A stretch of DNA of 22,128 nt from positions 1 through 22,128 of the forward strand of contig NZ_CAMILN010000033.1 of the NCBI RefSeq assembly GCF_946222045.1. Reading direction: 5' to 3'. The notes beneath the pieces are model-generated. The model did not search any database, was not told the origin of the DNA, and saw only the letters and a program-made list of their open reading frames with translations. Positions 1 to 6,082 of the stretch are shown here, piece after piece (the stretch's first letter is position 1; every line of letters starts with the position of its first letter). Origin of the DNA: an uncultured Peptoniphilus sp. (GTDB lineage Bacteria > Bacillota > Clostridia > Tissierellales > Peptoniphilaceae). A program made the translations under genes and the position numbers.

Positions 1-18
1 CTCAAGTCATGTATAATC

Positions 19-47
19 AGTTGCCCATTTAATGAAAAACAGCAACT
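19..47 (+). other. Stem-loop upstream of first CCCGAC hairpin
   Basis: AGTTGC (19-24) pairs perfectly with GCAACT (42-47) around a 17-nt loop. It lies 9 nt before the ACCCGAC terminator-type hairpin, so the two may be consecutive helices of one transcript whose start is at or before the window edge. It has no T-tail of its own. The helix is seen in the sequence; membership of an RNA gene is inference. Confidence 0.35.
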
Positions 48-56
48 AGTAAAATT

Positions 57-97
57 ACCCGACGCATGTTATTAAGTGTTTTAAGTCGGGTTTTTTA
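57..97 (+). terminator. ACCCGAC/GTCGGGT hairpin with T-tract
   Basis: Arms ACCCGAC (57-63) and GTCGGGT (85-91) enclose a 21-nt loop and run into a T-rich tail. This is a rho-independent terminator for a transcript entering from the left. The same arms and the same loop length recur at 1341-1375, before the abi_2 gene, so this may be the 3' end of a related structured RNA. Confidence 0.75.
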
Positions 98-126
98 TTG
101 TCATTTTATCTAAAAATTCATATAAT
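98..126 (+). promoter_or_regulatory. Promoter for ferritin-like gene
   Basis: TTGTCA (98-103) and a perfect TATAAT (121-126) are separated by exactly 17 bp. The -35 box starts in the tail of the preceding terminator. The start codon at 195 is about 60 nt beyond the expected transcription start, leaving a short AT-rich leader with an AGGGGAGA ribosome binding site at 183-190. Confidence 0.7.
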
Positions 127-194
127 AAATGGAGCGAAAATAAATCAAAATTTTTAACAATATAAAATGAAAATAAAAAACTAGGGGAGAGAAT

Positions 195-581
195 ATGACT
201 ATAAGTAAAGAAGATATGAAAATATTATTAAAATCTCAACAAGGAGAATTAGATGTAGTTTTGATGTACCAAAGCCTTGCTGATATAGTTAAGGATAAAA
301 ATGATGCGGCTACTTTTAAAAAGCTTGCAGCAGAGGAGGGTCATCATGCTGCGGTTTTTCATAAACTTACAAGGAAAAATTTAAAACCAAAGAAAACCTT
401 GGCTTTCTTTATGCCTATCCTTTATAAGCTAATGGGTAAAAAAAGATTATATCCAAAAATTGTAAAGGGTGAGTATAAAGCTTCTGAAAATTATGCTCTA
501 GTAGCAAAAAAGTTTCCAGAAATCGAAAGCGTTAGGGAGGATGAAAAAAGGCACGGCGATATGGTCGCAAGCTTGTTATAA
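195..581 (+). CDS. Ferritin-like (rubrerythrin-type) diiron protein
   Basis: This 128-residue protein is probably a small cytoplasmic diiron four-helix-bundle protein related to rubrerythrin and to the ferritin-like domain found with VIT1/CCC1 transporters. Likely metal ligands are visible: E18 in helix 1, an ExxH at E48-H51, E93 or E98 in the third helix, and a second ExxH at E117-H120. There is no C-terminal rubredoxin domain (no CxxC pairs), so it would not be a classical rubrerythrin. A roughly 25-residue hydrophobic and basic stretch between the ExxH pairs (about 68-90) is longer than in compact ferritins. A role in iron handling or peroxide/oxygen defence is inferred from the family. 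It has its own promoter and an AGGGGAGA site 4 nt before the ATG, and appears monocistronic. Confidence 0.75.
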   Translation: MTISKEDMKILLKSQQGELDVVLMYQSLADIVKDKNDAATFKKLAAEEGHHAAVFHKLTRKNLKPKKTLAFFMPILYKLMGKKRLYPKIVKGEYKASENYALVAKKFPEIESVREDEKRHGDMVASLL

Positions 582-587
582 GAAAGC

Positions 588-651
588 CTAGGATCTTGAA
601 AATAATATAAGAACTTATAAGAATGTTGAAAATTGTGGCTTCTAGGATCTT
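588..651 (+). repeat. Direct repeat CTAGGATCTT x2
   Basis: CTAGGATCTT occurs at 588-597 and 642-651, in the same orientation, 54 bp apart, in the gap between the ferritin-like and SdpI-like genes. The flanks are also partly alike (AGCC before one, GGCTT before the other). Its function is unknown; it could be a tandem regulator site for the downstream gene. Confidence 0.4.
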
Positions 652-667
652 TAGAGGGTGATTTTGT

Positions 668-1006
668 ATGAATTTTGAAAAAATTGTAATTAGTTTATTA
701 CCTATAGTAGGGTTGTTTTTGTCTTTTTTTTATAAGTATAAAGCAAATGGAAATATTAGTAAGTATAGTGGATTTAGAACAGCATTAAGTATGAAATCAA
801 AAGAAAACTGGGAGTATGGGCATAAGTTTGCAGCTAAACTTTTGCGAATATATGCTATATTTTTTATATTAGTAAATATTATAATAATAGTTAGTAATAG
901 TCTAAATAATACAACTATGACAATCATAGTTGTATTGCAAATGCTATTTTACTTAATCATTGGATATAAAGTTAATAATGCTTTGGCGAAAAAAGAAAAT
1001 AGTTAG
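668..1006 (+). CDS. SdpI/YfhL-family integral membrane protein
   Basis: This 112-residue membrane protein has three hydrophobic segments (about 5-22, 58-78 and 82-101). Between the first and second lies the characteristic SdpI-family stretch reading G-F-R-T-x-x-S-M-K-x-x-x-x-W-x-x-x-x-x-F-A (from about residue 36), corresponding to the conserved GyRT...mkn...W..An of this family. SdpI in Bacillus subtilis gives immunity to the SdpC toxin and signals to SdpR, but most family members are uncharacterised small membrane proteins and no SdpC or SdpR homologue is visible here. Length fits the single-domain versions rather than the longer SdpI. The start is supported by an AGAGGGTGA site 8 nt upstream. 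Family confident, function open. Confidence 0.7.
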   Translation: MNFEKIVISLLPIVGLFLSFFYKYKANGNISKYSGFRTALSMKSKENWEYGHKFAAKLLRIYAIFFILVNIIIIVSNSLNNTTMTIIVVLQMLFYLIIGYKVNNALAKKENS

Positions 1007-1378
1007 AATCTATTAAGAATTAAAAAAGTATAAAGTTATGTATATTGAAAATGAAAAAATAAACCAATAATACAATGTGACGACATTGAGTCTAGGGATG
1101 TAGTATTAATTCTTATGACTTTAGCTGCTAATGCAAATGTTGTATGAACGCAAATGGAAATACAATTATTAATACTAATGTAATAGCAGAAGTAAGCGGT
1201 GGTTTAAATTACAAATTAACTTCTAATATAAAAAAGTATAGTTTATGATAAAAAGCTTAAATTAATATTTAAATCAGGATTTGAAGTTGAAATAGAAAAT
1301 TGACAAGGATAAAAATCAAATACACAATAAAGCCAACAGAACCCGACATGCCTCTTAAAGTGGTGTAAGTCGGGTCTT
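1007..1378. other. 372-base gap: decayed ORF and hairpin
   Basis: No intact gene is visible between the SdpI-like gene and abi_2. The gap holds a coding relic spread over two frames (about 1103-1306) and ends in the ACCCGAC hairpin that precedes abi_2. The rest is very AT-rich and shows no clear promoter. Confidence 0.5.
1103..1306 (+). pseudogene. Remnant of a small, possibly exported protein
   Basis: Protein-like reading is spread over two frames. Frame 2 from 1103 reads LILMTLAANANVV and stops at 1145. Frame 1 from the ATG at 1144 reads NANGNTIINTNVIAEVSGG and on to a stop at 1246. Frame 2 from 1244 continues as YDKKLKLIFKSGFEVEIEN to a stop at 1304. Joined, these would look like the end of a signal peptide followed by a small beta-rich secreted domain. 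Two frameshifts and the missing start make it a relic. The region could instead be non-coding RNA tied to abi_2; the coding reading is only moderately supported. Confidence 0.35.
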
Positions 1379-1380
1379 TT
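1341..1380 (+). ncRNA. abi_2-linked hairpin, possible abiF-type RNA 3' end
   Basis: ACCCGAC (1341-1347) pairs with GTCGGGT (1369-1375), with a 21-nt loop that can form an inner helix (ATGCC with GGTGT, two wobble pairs) capped by a TCTTAAAGT loop. A short T-rich tail follows and the abi_2 ribosome binding site begins within 12 nt. Conserved structured RNAs (the abiF motif) have been reported upstream of AbiF/Abi_2 genes; assignment here rests on position and hairpin shape only. It could equally be a plain terminator or attenuator. Confidence 0.4.
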
Positions 1381-1399
1381 GATTATAAGGAGAAATAAT

Positions 1400-1822
1400 T
1401 TGAAGAAGCCTCACCAAACTCCCATAAGTATAAGCAAACAAATAGAAAATTTAATATCTTTAGGTTTAGAAATAGAAGATAAAGATTATGCAAAAAGTGT
1501 GCTTAACAGAGTATCCTATTATAGGATTGTAAAGGATCATAGTATAACTTTAAAAGAAAATGGAAAGTACATAGATGGAATTACCTTTGAAAATATAGTT
1601 GACCTATATTTATTTGACATGGAACTTAGACATATTTTATTTTCTTTGATGGAGTATATAGAAGTTTATTTAAGAGCTGTAATTACCAACTACTTCTCAT
1701 TAAAATATGGGGATTTTGGATATAAAGATTTAAATAACTATAATAAAACACGAATTGAAAACTTGTCCAGGATATCGTGGTGTCCAACGTCTAAAAGAAA
1801 TATCAATTCATTATTTTCATAG
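1400..1822 (+). pseudogene. Truncated Abi_2 family (AbiD/AbiF-type) gene
   Basis: The N-terminal part has the Abi_2 signature: a KPP/KPH-like start, S-K-Q-I-E-N-L-I-S-L-G-L-E-I-E-D, then the A-x-x-x-L-x-R-V-S-Y-Y-R block and a D-L-Y-x-F-D-x-E-L-R-x-x-x-x motif followed by I-E-V-Y-L-R-A-V-I-T-N-Y. Family proteins are around 300 residues and act in abortive phage infection. Here family-like sequence ends near codon 115, and the remaining reading frame up to 1822 is the antisense of the neighbouring toxin gene, so about two thirds of the gene is lost. The best start is the TTG at 1400 with AAGGAG at 1387-1392, 7 nt upstream; an upstream TTG at 1379 has no such site. It is almost certainly non-functional as a full Abi protein. 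Confidence 0.75.
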
Positions 1823-2022
1823 AACCAAATAATTCTAATATCCATATTAACTGAAGACTCCCATATTCCATCTGCACCTTGTATTTTCTTGGTTCTTAAA
1901 GATGGATGAGTAGGATTTTCTACAAAAAACTTGAGTTTCTTTTTAGTCTGTTTCTTTTCAGTGTCAGATAGTTTTTTGTAATGTTTTTTGAAGGCCTTCG
2001 AATAAGTAATTTTATATGACAT
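1738..2022 (-). CDS. RelE/YafQ-like toxin of a type II TA module
   Basis: The 94-residue protein fits the RelE/ParE superfamily of ribosome-dependent or related mRNA interferases. It opens with a beta strand and a lysine-rich helix (K-A-F-K-K-H-Y-K-K-L), then the N-P-T-H-P-S-L-R-T-K-K-I segment, I-W-E-S-S-V-N-M-D-I-R-I-I-W and the terminal strand ending L-D-V-G-H-H-D-I-L (H81/H82). The basic residues K45/K46 and R63 are candidates for RNA contact. Its ATG shares the A of the antitoxin stop (TAATG, 2024-2020), so translation is coupled. The last residues (about 86-94) lie where the truncated abi_2 sequence begins and may be a junction-derived tail, because relatives usually end soon after the GHHD block. 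Confidence 0.8.
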   Translation of the reverse strand: MSYKITYSKAFKKHYKKLSDTEKKQTKKKLKFFVENPTHPSLRTKKIQGADGIWESSVNMDIRIIWFYENNELIFLLDVGHHDILDKFSIRVLL

Positions 2023-2279
2023 TACTTGTCCAATTCCTCAAATAGGGAGTCAATAGAATCAAAGATTGGTTGATCACCATTTTTTATAGATTCTTTAATT
2101 TCTTTTACTTCAGCCTTTAAATTTTTTATTACATGTTCTGGGTAGATTGCAACTGGGACAAGCACAATTTTTCCATTATCTTCAGTTACTTCGAATTGGT
2201 CTCCTTGATTTAATTCCATGGACCTTACTATATCTTTTGGGATAGTGACTTGTGATTTAGCTTTTAGTTCAACTAACAT
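2022..2279 (-). CDS. SpoVT-AbrB domain antitoxin
   Basis: This 85-residue protein has an N-terminal swapped-hairpin AbrB/MazE DNA-binding domain: L-K-A-K-S-Q-V-T-I-P-K-D-I, then L-N-Q-G-D-Q-F-E-V and G-K-I-V-L-V-P (residues 5-43). An acidic helical tail (about 50-85) would wrap the toxin. It is first in the operon, as usual for antitoxins, and overlaps the toxin start by one base. A GGGAGG site lies just upstream of the ATG (complement of 2287-2292). It is expected to neutralise the RelE-type toxin and repress its own promoter through the inverted repeat at 2293-2319. AbrB-fold antitoxins more often pair with MazF or VapC toxins, so the RelE pairing is somewhat mixed. Confidence 0.85.
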   Translation of the reverse strand: MLVELKAKSQVTIPKDIVRSMELNQGDQFEVTEDNGKIVLVPVAIYPEHVIKNLKAEVKEIKESIKNGDQPIFDSIDSLFEELDK

Positions 2280-2292
2280 AATAAAACCTCCC

Positions 2293-2319
2293 TAGTTAGA
2301 AAATCATACTTTCTAACTA
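2293..2319 (-). promoter_or_regulatory. Putative TA operator (10-bp inverted repeat)
   Basis: TAGTTAGAAA (2293-2302) and TTTCTAACTA (2310-2319) form a perfect 10-bp inverted repeat with a 7-bp spacer. It lies just downstream of the -10 box of the reverse-strand promoter, over the expected transcription start and just before the antitoxin ribosome binding site. That is the right place for autorepression by the AbrB-type antitoxin. Repeat seen; operator role inferred. Confidence 0.65.
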
Positions 2320-2320
2320 A

Positions 2321-2349
2321 ATTATATTTTTTTCTAAGAAAAAAGTCAA
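2321..2349 (-). promoter_or_regulatory. Promoter of the toxin-antitoxin operon
   Basis: On the reverse strand TTGACT (complement of 2344-2349) and TATAAT (complement of 2321-2326) are separated by exactly 17 bp. This is a near-consensus vegetative promoter firing into the antitoxin gene through the inverted repeat at 2293-2319. Confidence 0.8.
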
Positions 2350-2426
2350 TAGAAGTAGTGGAATTCATTGTAGTATAATTATTACAAAAGACTTGTCCAT
2401 CTAAGAAGTTTTAAGAGAGGTGTTTT

Positions 2427-2648
2427 ATGACTTTATTAAAAATAATACTTATACTAGTAGGAGTAGCTTTTATTACTTTCGGATATTTAATTTATTTTAA
2501 AGAAAAATATAATTTGATTAATGGATTTGAAGGGGAATTTAAATCAGGAAGAAAGACTGAAGTCTATGCTAAGAAGGTAGGCTTAGTAGAGCTTATTATT
2601 GGGATTATTTTTATTTTAATTGGGATTATTGTGATTATAATAAAATAA
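2427..2648 (+). CDS. Small two-helix membrane protein (DUF3784-like)
   Basis: The 73-residue protein has a hydrophobic helix at about 4-23, a polar loop containing K-Y-N-L-I-N-G-F-E-G-E-F-K-S-G-R-K and Y-A-K-K-V-G, and a second helix at about 51-72. The arrangement resembles small Firmicute membrane proteins of the DUF3784 type; that placement is by pattern and is tentative. An AGAGAGGTG site precedes the ATG by about 6 nt, and a TATAAT-like box at 2374-2379 may be its promoter although no good -35 is seen. It is followed after 24 bp by an unknown cytoplasmic gene, probably co-transcribed. In this defence-rich neighbourhood a toxin-immunity or signalling role is possible but not shown. Confidence 0.55.
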   Translation: MTLLKIILILVGVAFITFGYLIYFKEKYNLINGFEGEFKSGRKTEVYAKKVGLVELIIGIIFILIGIIVIIIK

Positions 2649-2672
2649 TTAAAGTTTGAATATGAGGGCATT

Positions 2673-3134
2673 ATGAGATATATATCCACAAGAGATAGAA
2701 AAGAATATTCTTATCTTTTAGAGATTTTAGATGCAATAGGTAAATATATTGTTAATTACAAATGGTTAATAACAGATATTGAGGCGTATCCTTTGTCTAG
2801 AGATTTGTTTAATTTAATTAATGAAAAGGACTACATAATATTGTCCACAGATAAGTTAATAGATTCTTTAAATGAAGAAAATTTTCAATGGATATGGGCC
2901 GTTTTCTCTGCAATACCAGATAATATTTCAGATGAAGAAATATTGAGTTATAGGCTTCCTAATGCAAGGGACAATAATCAACTCTATGAAGATGGTGTTT
3001 CTATAATCCAACATCCATTAGCTGAAATTGAAATAGTAGCAGAAGATTCTTCATCTATTTTTATTGTTACGGACAAAAAAGAAGTGTTGGAAACTTTTAA
3101 AAAGATATATCCAAATAGTCAGCGAAACTATTAG
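2673..3134 (+). CDS. Unknown 153-aa cytoplasmic protein, immunity-like
   Basis: I do not recognise a named family with confidence. The protein has no signal peptide or membrane segment, is acidic and aromatic-rich, and shows alternating predicted helices and strands: a W33-L-I-T-D strand, an L-I-N-E-K-D-Y-I-I-L-S block, a Q-W-I-W-A-V-F-S-A-I-P motif (about 92-102) and a final strand-helix S-S-I-F-I-V-T-D-K-K-E-V-L-E-T-F-K-K. Size, acidity and layout resemble immunity proteins of polymorphic toxin systems and DUF2691-type Firmicute proteins; this is a weak analogy. The start has only a weak GAGGG site 8 nt upstream. It sits between a small membrane gene and a broken mgtC gene, in the same strip as abi_2 and the TA pair. 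Confidence 0.45.
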   Translation: MRYISTRDRKEYSYLLEILDAIGKYIVNYKWLITDIEAYPLSRDLFNLINEKDYIILSTDKLIDSLNEENFQWIWAVFSAIPDNISDEEILSYRLPNARDNNQLYEDGVSIIQHPLAEIEIVAEDSSSIFIVTDKKEVLETFKKIYPNSQRNY

Positions 3135-3149
3135 ACAATCTAATTTATA

Positions 3150-3173
3150 CTTCTATATTTTTTAATATAGAAG
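3150..3173. other. AT-rich 10-bp stem-loop
   Basis: CTTCTATATT (3150-3159) and AATATAGAAG (3164-3173) form a perfect hairpin with a TTTT loop, 16 bases after the stop of the preceding gene. No clean T-tract follows on the forward strand, so termination would be weak. The following 220 bases up to the mgtC-like gene show nothing further I can support. Confidence 0.45.
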
Positions 3174-3395
3174 GAGTTAGTTGTTATATTTATTGAGAAA
3201 TTAATCAAGGTGAAGTGTATCACTATTTAACAAATGAATAGTAATTTAAAATTCATAATAATTAGATTCTTTAATAAAATTTCAACTTTCTAACATAATT
3301 TCAGGACAGTAAACGTGTTAATATGGTAAAGATCATATCTTCAAAAATAAATTATAAAAAATCATTTAAACATTTATCGAAGGGATGAGGAGAGA

Positions 3396-4074
3396 ATGGA
3401 TATATTTTTAGTGGCAGTTAGAATATTTTTGGCAGCTTTTTTAGGTGCCATTATTGGAATAGAAAGGGAATTTAAAAATAGGGCGGCTGGGTTTTAGGAC
3501 CCATATAATAGTAAGCGTTGGTGCATGCTTAATTATGCTCATTGGAATAGAAGGAATTGGTGAAATATCTAATAATATAGGACGAGATACGGCAAGGATT
3601 GCAGGTCAAGTTGTAAGTGGAATTGGCTTCTTGGGTGCAGGTACTATACTTCAGACAAAAGACGGTGTGTCAGGCCTTACCACAGCTGCGACCTTATGGC
3701 TATCTGCTGCAATAGGACTTGCAGTAGGAATTGGATATTATGAAGGAGCTTTAATAGCAACTATAATTTGTCTAGTAACCTTGGTGTCCTTAAGTGGAGT
3801 TAGTGATTTTATAAATGATATGGTAACAAAGTCTTATGTAATGGTATTTGACAGGGATAATTTTGATGAAGAAAGCTTTCTAGATTTTGCTTCAAAAGAG
3901 GGCGTGGAAGTAAGAAAATTAGAGATAATTGATGAAGATATAGATTATAAATTAATGATTAATTCAACACTTTCCTTCCATAGGAATTATAATATTGGTA
4001 AATTTTTCAAGGAATTAAAATCAGACTATCATTTGAGTTCGGTAAAATTAAATAAAGAAAAAGATAAAGATTGA
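3396..4074 (+). pseudogene. MgtC/SapB-family membrane protein, frameshifted
   Basis: From the ATG at 3396 (AGGAGAGA site just upstream) the frame reads an MgtC start with L-A-A-F-L-G-A-I-I-G-I-E-R-E-F-K-N-R-A-A-G-F and then hits TAG at 3495. Dropping one T from the TTTT at 3492-3495 continues it as R-T-H-I-I-V-S-V-G-A-C-L-I-M-L, exactly the expected AGxRTH motif, in the frame that runs to 4074. The rest has the D-x-x-R-I-A-x-Q-V-V-S-G-I-G-F-L-G-A-G segment, four or so membrane helices and a C-terminal ACT-like cytosolic domain (about 140-226). The repaired protein would be about 226 residues, normal for the family, which is linked to magnesium limitation and envelope homeostasis. The break is a single-base homopolymer change, so recent mutation, phase variation or a sequencing error are all possible. 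Confidence 0.85.
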
Positions 4075-4204
4075 CTTTGATAAAAGTCTTAAAGAATTTA
4101 TGGAGAATAATTGAAAATATTGAGGATAATTTTTAAGGTAAAATAAAAGTATTGTCCATAAATATTTGCTCAAAAGAGATAATAACAAGTGAAAAATAAA
4201 TTAG

Positions 4205-4241
4205 AGGTCCCTAGGATTTTATGTCTTAGGGACCTTATTTT
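4205..4241 (+). terminator. Rho-independent terminator
   Basis: AGGTCCCTA (4205-4213) pairs with TAGGGACCT (4227-4235), followed by TATTTTTG. It lies 130 bases beyond the mgtC-like stop and ends the leftward accessory strip. The 4075-4204 stretch in front of it shows no gene. Confidence 0.8.
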
Positions 4242-4304
4242 TGTGTAAAAATTTAGATGATAAAAATTTTTGCAATAGAAAACTCTAAAATATTTTAAAT
4301 TTTA

Positions 4305-4333
4305 TTGCAATATATCGAGTCTCGATATATAAT
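4305..4333 (+). promoter_or_regulatory. Promoter of DUF2812-PadR operon
   Basis: TTGCAA (4305-4310) and TATAAT (4328-4333) are exactly 17 bp apart. The entire spacer is part of a 21-bp palindrome (4310-4330), so a bound repressor would directly block RNA polymerase. Confidence 0.75.
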
Positions 4334-4353
4334 CTAATTATCGATAATCGATA
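4310..4353. promoter_or_regulatory. Twin palindromic operators, likely PadR sites
   Basis: Site 1 at 4310-4330 is ATATATCGAG-T-CTCGATATAT, a perfect 21-bp palindrome with a central base, lying between the -35 and -10 boxes. Site 2 at 4339-4353 is TATCGAT-A-ATCGATA, a 15-bp palindrome over the expected transcript start. Both share the ATCGA core and are centred 26 bp apart. The PadR-family regulator encoded by the second gene of this operon is the obvious candidate ligand; that is inference. Confidence 0.7.
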
Positions 4354-4370
4354 TTAAAGGAGGAAAGATT

Positions 4371-5612
4371 ATGTTAAAGACAAGATACTTAACTTATACA
4401 AACTTCGGACTTGTTGAAAAATGGTATGAAGACATGGCGAAGAAGGGCTGGCAAATTGAAAAAATAATTTTGCCCTTTATTCATAAGTTTAAAAAAGCTG
4501 AACCAGAAGATGTCAGATACAAAATTTCAATCGCTCCTAACGAAGGATCTTTTTCTGCCTTCTCCAAGGATGAACTAAGGGACTTTGATGAAATGGCAGG
4601 AAATCTTGGTTGGCATCTTGTAGACAGGACCTTTAACATGAACGTCTATAAGCTTGATAAAGGAAGTCAAGACTCTCTTTATAATGACGAAAAGGAAGAA
4701 ATTGAAATTTTAAAGAAGGGGATCAAGGGAGAAATAATTTCTCTTAGCACAATTCTCATGGTTCTTGTCTTTCTAGTATTCTCTATAACTTCTAGATTTT
4801 TTTCTAAAGAAATATTTTATTCAAATTACCTAATATTTATGGGGCCGGCTGCTATTTTACTTTTTCTTTTTGATGCTTTGGCCTTGGGAGACTGTATATT
4901 TTTTAAAAAGAGAAATAAGGATGCAAAAAGCATAAGTCAAATAAAATTTTCAAGACTTACTTTTTCCAAGGCCTTTGTCTTATTATTTTATACTCCAATT
5001 ATTTTAATGATTCTTGCCTTTGGATCAGAATTTTTACTTCCTAATGATGGGTCTAGTGACAGAACTCATCTAATAAGTCTTCTCTCAACTTTTATTATGA
5101 TTTCTTTTGTTTATTTCTATCGCAAAAAAATTAAAACAATGAACATAAAAAGAGGTGAGAAAAAATTTATTCTAATCTCAATGGTAATTTTAATTTCTTT
5201 AATTACCAATGTACCTATATTTACCTTAATCGACAAATTCTCTACTTCTAATGAGATTGAAAGCCAAGTGGTGGGAGATTTTATAAAGACTAAGGAAAAT
5301 AGAAGCTTTTTGACAGAAAGCTGCGATTATTATTTTTCTGAAAAAAAGGATCTTGGCATAAGAAAGACTGTGATAAAGTCGCAGGACCTTGCAGGCAATT
5401 TATTTGAAAGAATTCTAAAAAATTCTACGAAGCACCCTTATAGGGCTGAATTTGTTAAAGACATTTCTGAAACTTATCCTTATGACAGGACTTATATCAC
5501 ATCAGATCAAGAAGACTATTTGATTTTATATAAGAATGTGGTCTTAGAAGTAAGTGGTAATCTAGAGGATGAAAAGATCCAAGAAGAGATTGCAAGGATC
5601 TTGGAGGTGTAA
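4371..5612 (+). CDS. DUF2812 domain membrane protein
   Basis: The N-terminal 100 or so residues form a DUF2812 domain: R-Y-L-T-Y-T-N-F near the start, E-K-W-Y-E-D-M-A-K-K-G-W-Q-I (16-29), and F-D-E-M-A-G-N-L-G-W-H-L-V at 73-85. After that come about five to six hydrophobic helices in two groups (about 120-170 and 200-280) and a C-terminal soluble region (about 290-413) rich in charged residues. DUF2812 proteins are uncharacterised and are commonly encoded next to PadR-family regulators, as here. An AAAGGAGG site lies 7 nt before the ATG. The gene overlaps the padR-like gene by one base (TAATG), showing translational coupling. Expression is probably controlled by PadR binding at 4310-4353. A role in envelope stress or drug response is plausible but unproven. 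Confidence 0.8.
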   Translation: MLKTRYLTYTNFGLVEKWYEDMAKKGWQIEKIILPFIHKFKKAEPEDVRYKISIAPNEGSFSAFSKDELRDFDEMAGNLGWHLVDRTFNMNVYKLDKGSQDSLYNDEKEEIEILKKGIKGEIISLSTILMVLVFLVFSITSRFFSKEIFYSNYLIFMGPAAILLFLFDALALGDCIFFKKRNKDAKSISQIKFSRLTFSKAFVLLFYTPIILMILAFGSEFLLPNDGSSDRTHLISLLSTFIMISFVYFYRKKIKTMNIKRGEKKFILISMVILISLITNVPIFTLIDKFSTSNEIESQVVGDFIKTKENRSFLTESCDYYFSEKKDLGIRKTVIKSQDLAGNLFERILKNSTKHPYRAEFVKDISETYPYDRTYITSDQEDYLILYKNVVLEVSGNLEDEKIQEEIARILEV

Positions 5613-5926
5613 TGATGGCAAGAGATCAATTCCAAACCCTAACAGAGCCCATGTACTTTACCATCTTGGCATTAGGACAAGTTAGAAACGGGGCAGAAAT
5701 AAGAGCTTGGGTAAGTGAAATCACAGGAGGAAGAATAAACTTAGGGCCAGGAACCCTCTATGCCCTCTTGGCCCAGTTTTTAGAAAATGATTTGATTACA
5801 AGAGTTGAAGTAGATAAGAAGGGGAAGTATTATAAAATTACCGACGAGGGGCGAGAACTCCTTGAAGAAGAAGTTAAGAGACTTAGACTTTTAATAGATA
5901 ACTACGAGAATCATTTTGAAAAGTGA
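5612..5926 (+). CDS. PadR-family transcriptional regulator
   Basis: This 104-residue winged-helix repressor is of the short PadR type (subfamily 2, without a long C-terminal dimerisation domain). Visible elements are L-T-E-P-M-Y-F-T-I-L-A-L (helix 1), the recognition region G-G-R-I-N-L-G-P-G-T-L-Y-A-L-L (39-53), matching the PadR G-x-x-x-G-T-L-Y-x-x-L motif, the wing K-G-K-Y-Y-K-I-T-D-E-G (70-80), and a C-terminal helix ending at 104. Two ATGs exist, 5612 and 5615; the GGAGG at about 5604-5608 favours the second slightly. It is last in a two-gene operon with the DUF2812 gene and probably autoregulates through the palindromes at the promoter. A terminator follows at 5972. Confidence 0.9.
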   Translation: MMARDQFQTLTEPMYFTILALGQVRNGAEIRAWVSEITGGRINLGPGTLYALLAQFLENDLITRVEVDKKGKYYKITDEGRELLEEEVKRLRLLIDNYENHFEK

Positions 5927-5971
5927 TTTAGATAAATATTAGGTGAAATAAATTATATAAATTTAAGTTGT

Positions 5972-6005
5972 AAAACAGTGGGGTCAAAAGCTCCACTGTT
6001 TTTAA
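5972..6005 (+). terminator. Terminator after padR-like gene
   Basis: AAAACAGTGG (5972-5981) pairs with CCACTGTTTT (5993-6002), extendable by GG with CT, followed by T residues. It closes the DUF2812-PadR operon. Confidence 0.85.
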
Positions 6006-6082
6006 TTGAATAAAAGTGGTCTTAATAATATACTCTATTTAGAATACATTTCATAAAAATTTTTGAAAGAGGATAAAATTTT

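Noticed and set aside
3135..3395. Magnesium riboswitch ahead of the mgtC-like gene
   Set aside because: Only an AT-rich hairpin at 3150-3173 is visible and it is 220 bases from the gene; no conserved riboswitch core recognised.
4075..4241. Riboswitch or T-box upstream of DUF2812 operon
   Set aside because: The hairpin is a simple terminator and the operon has its own promoter after it; no T-box or known aptamer motif was seen.
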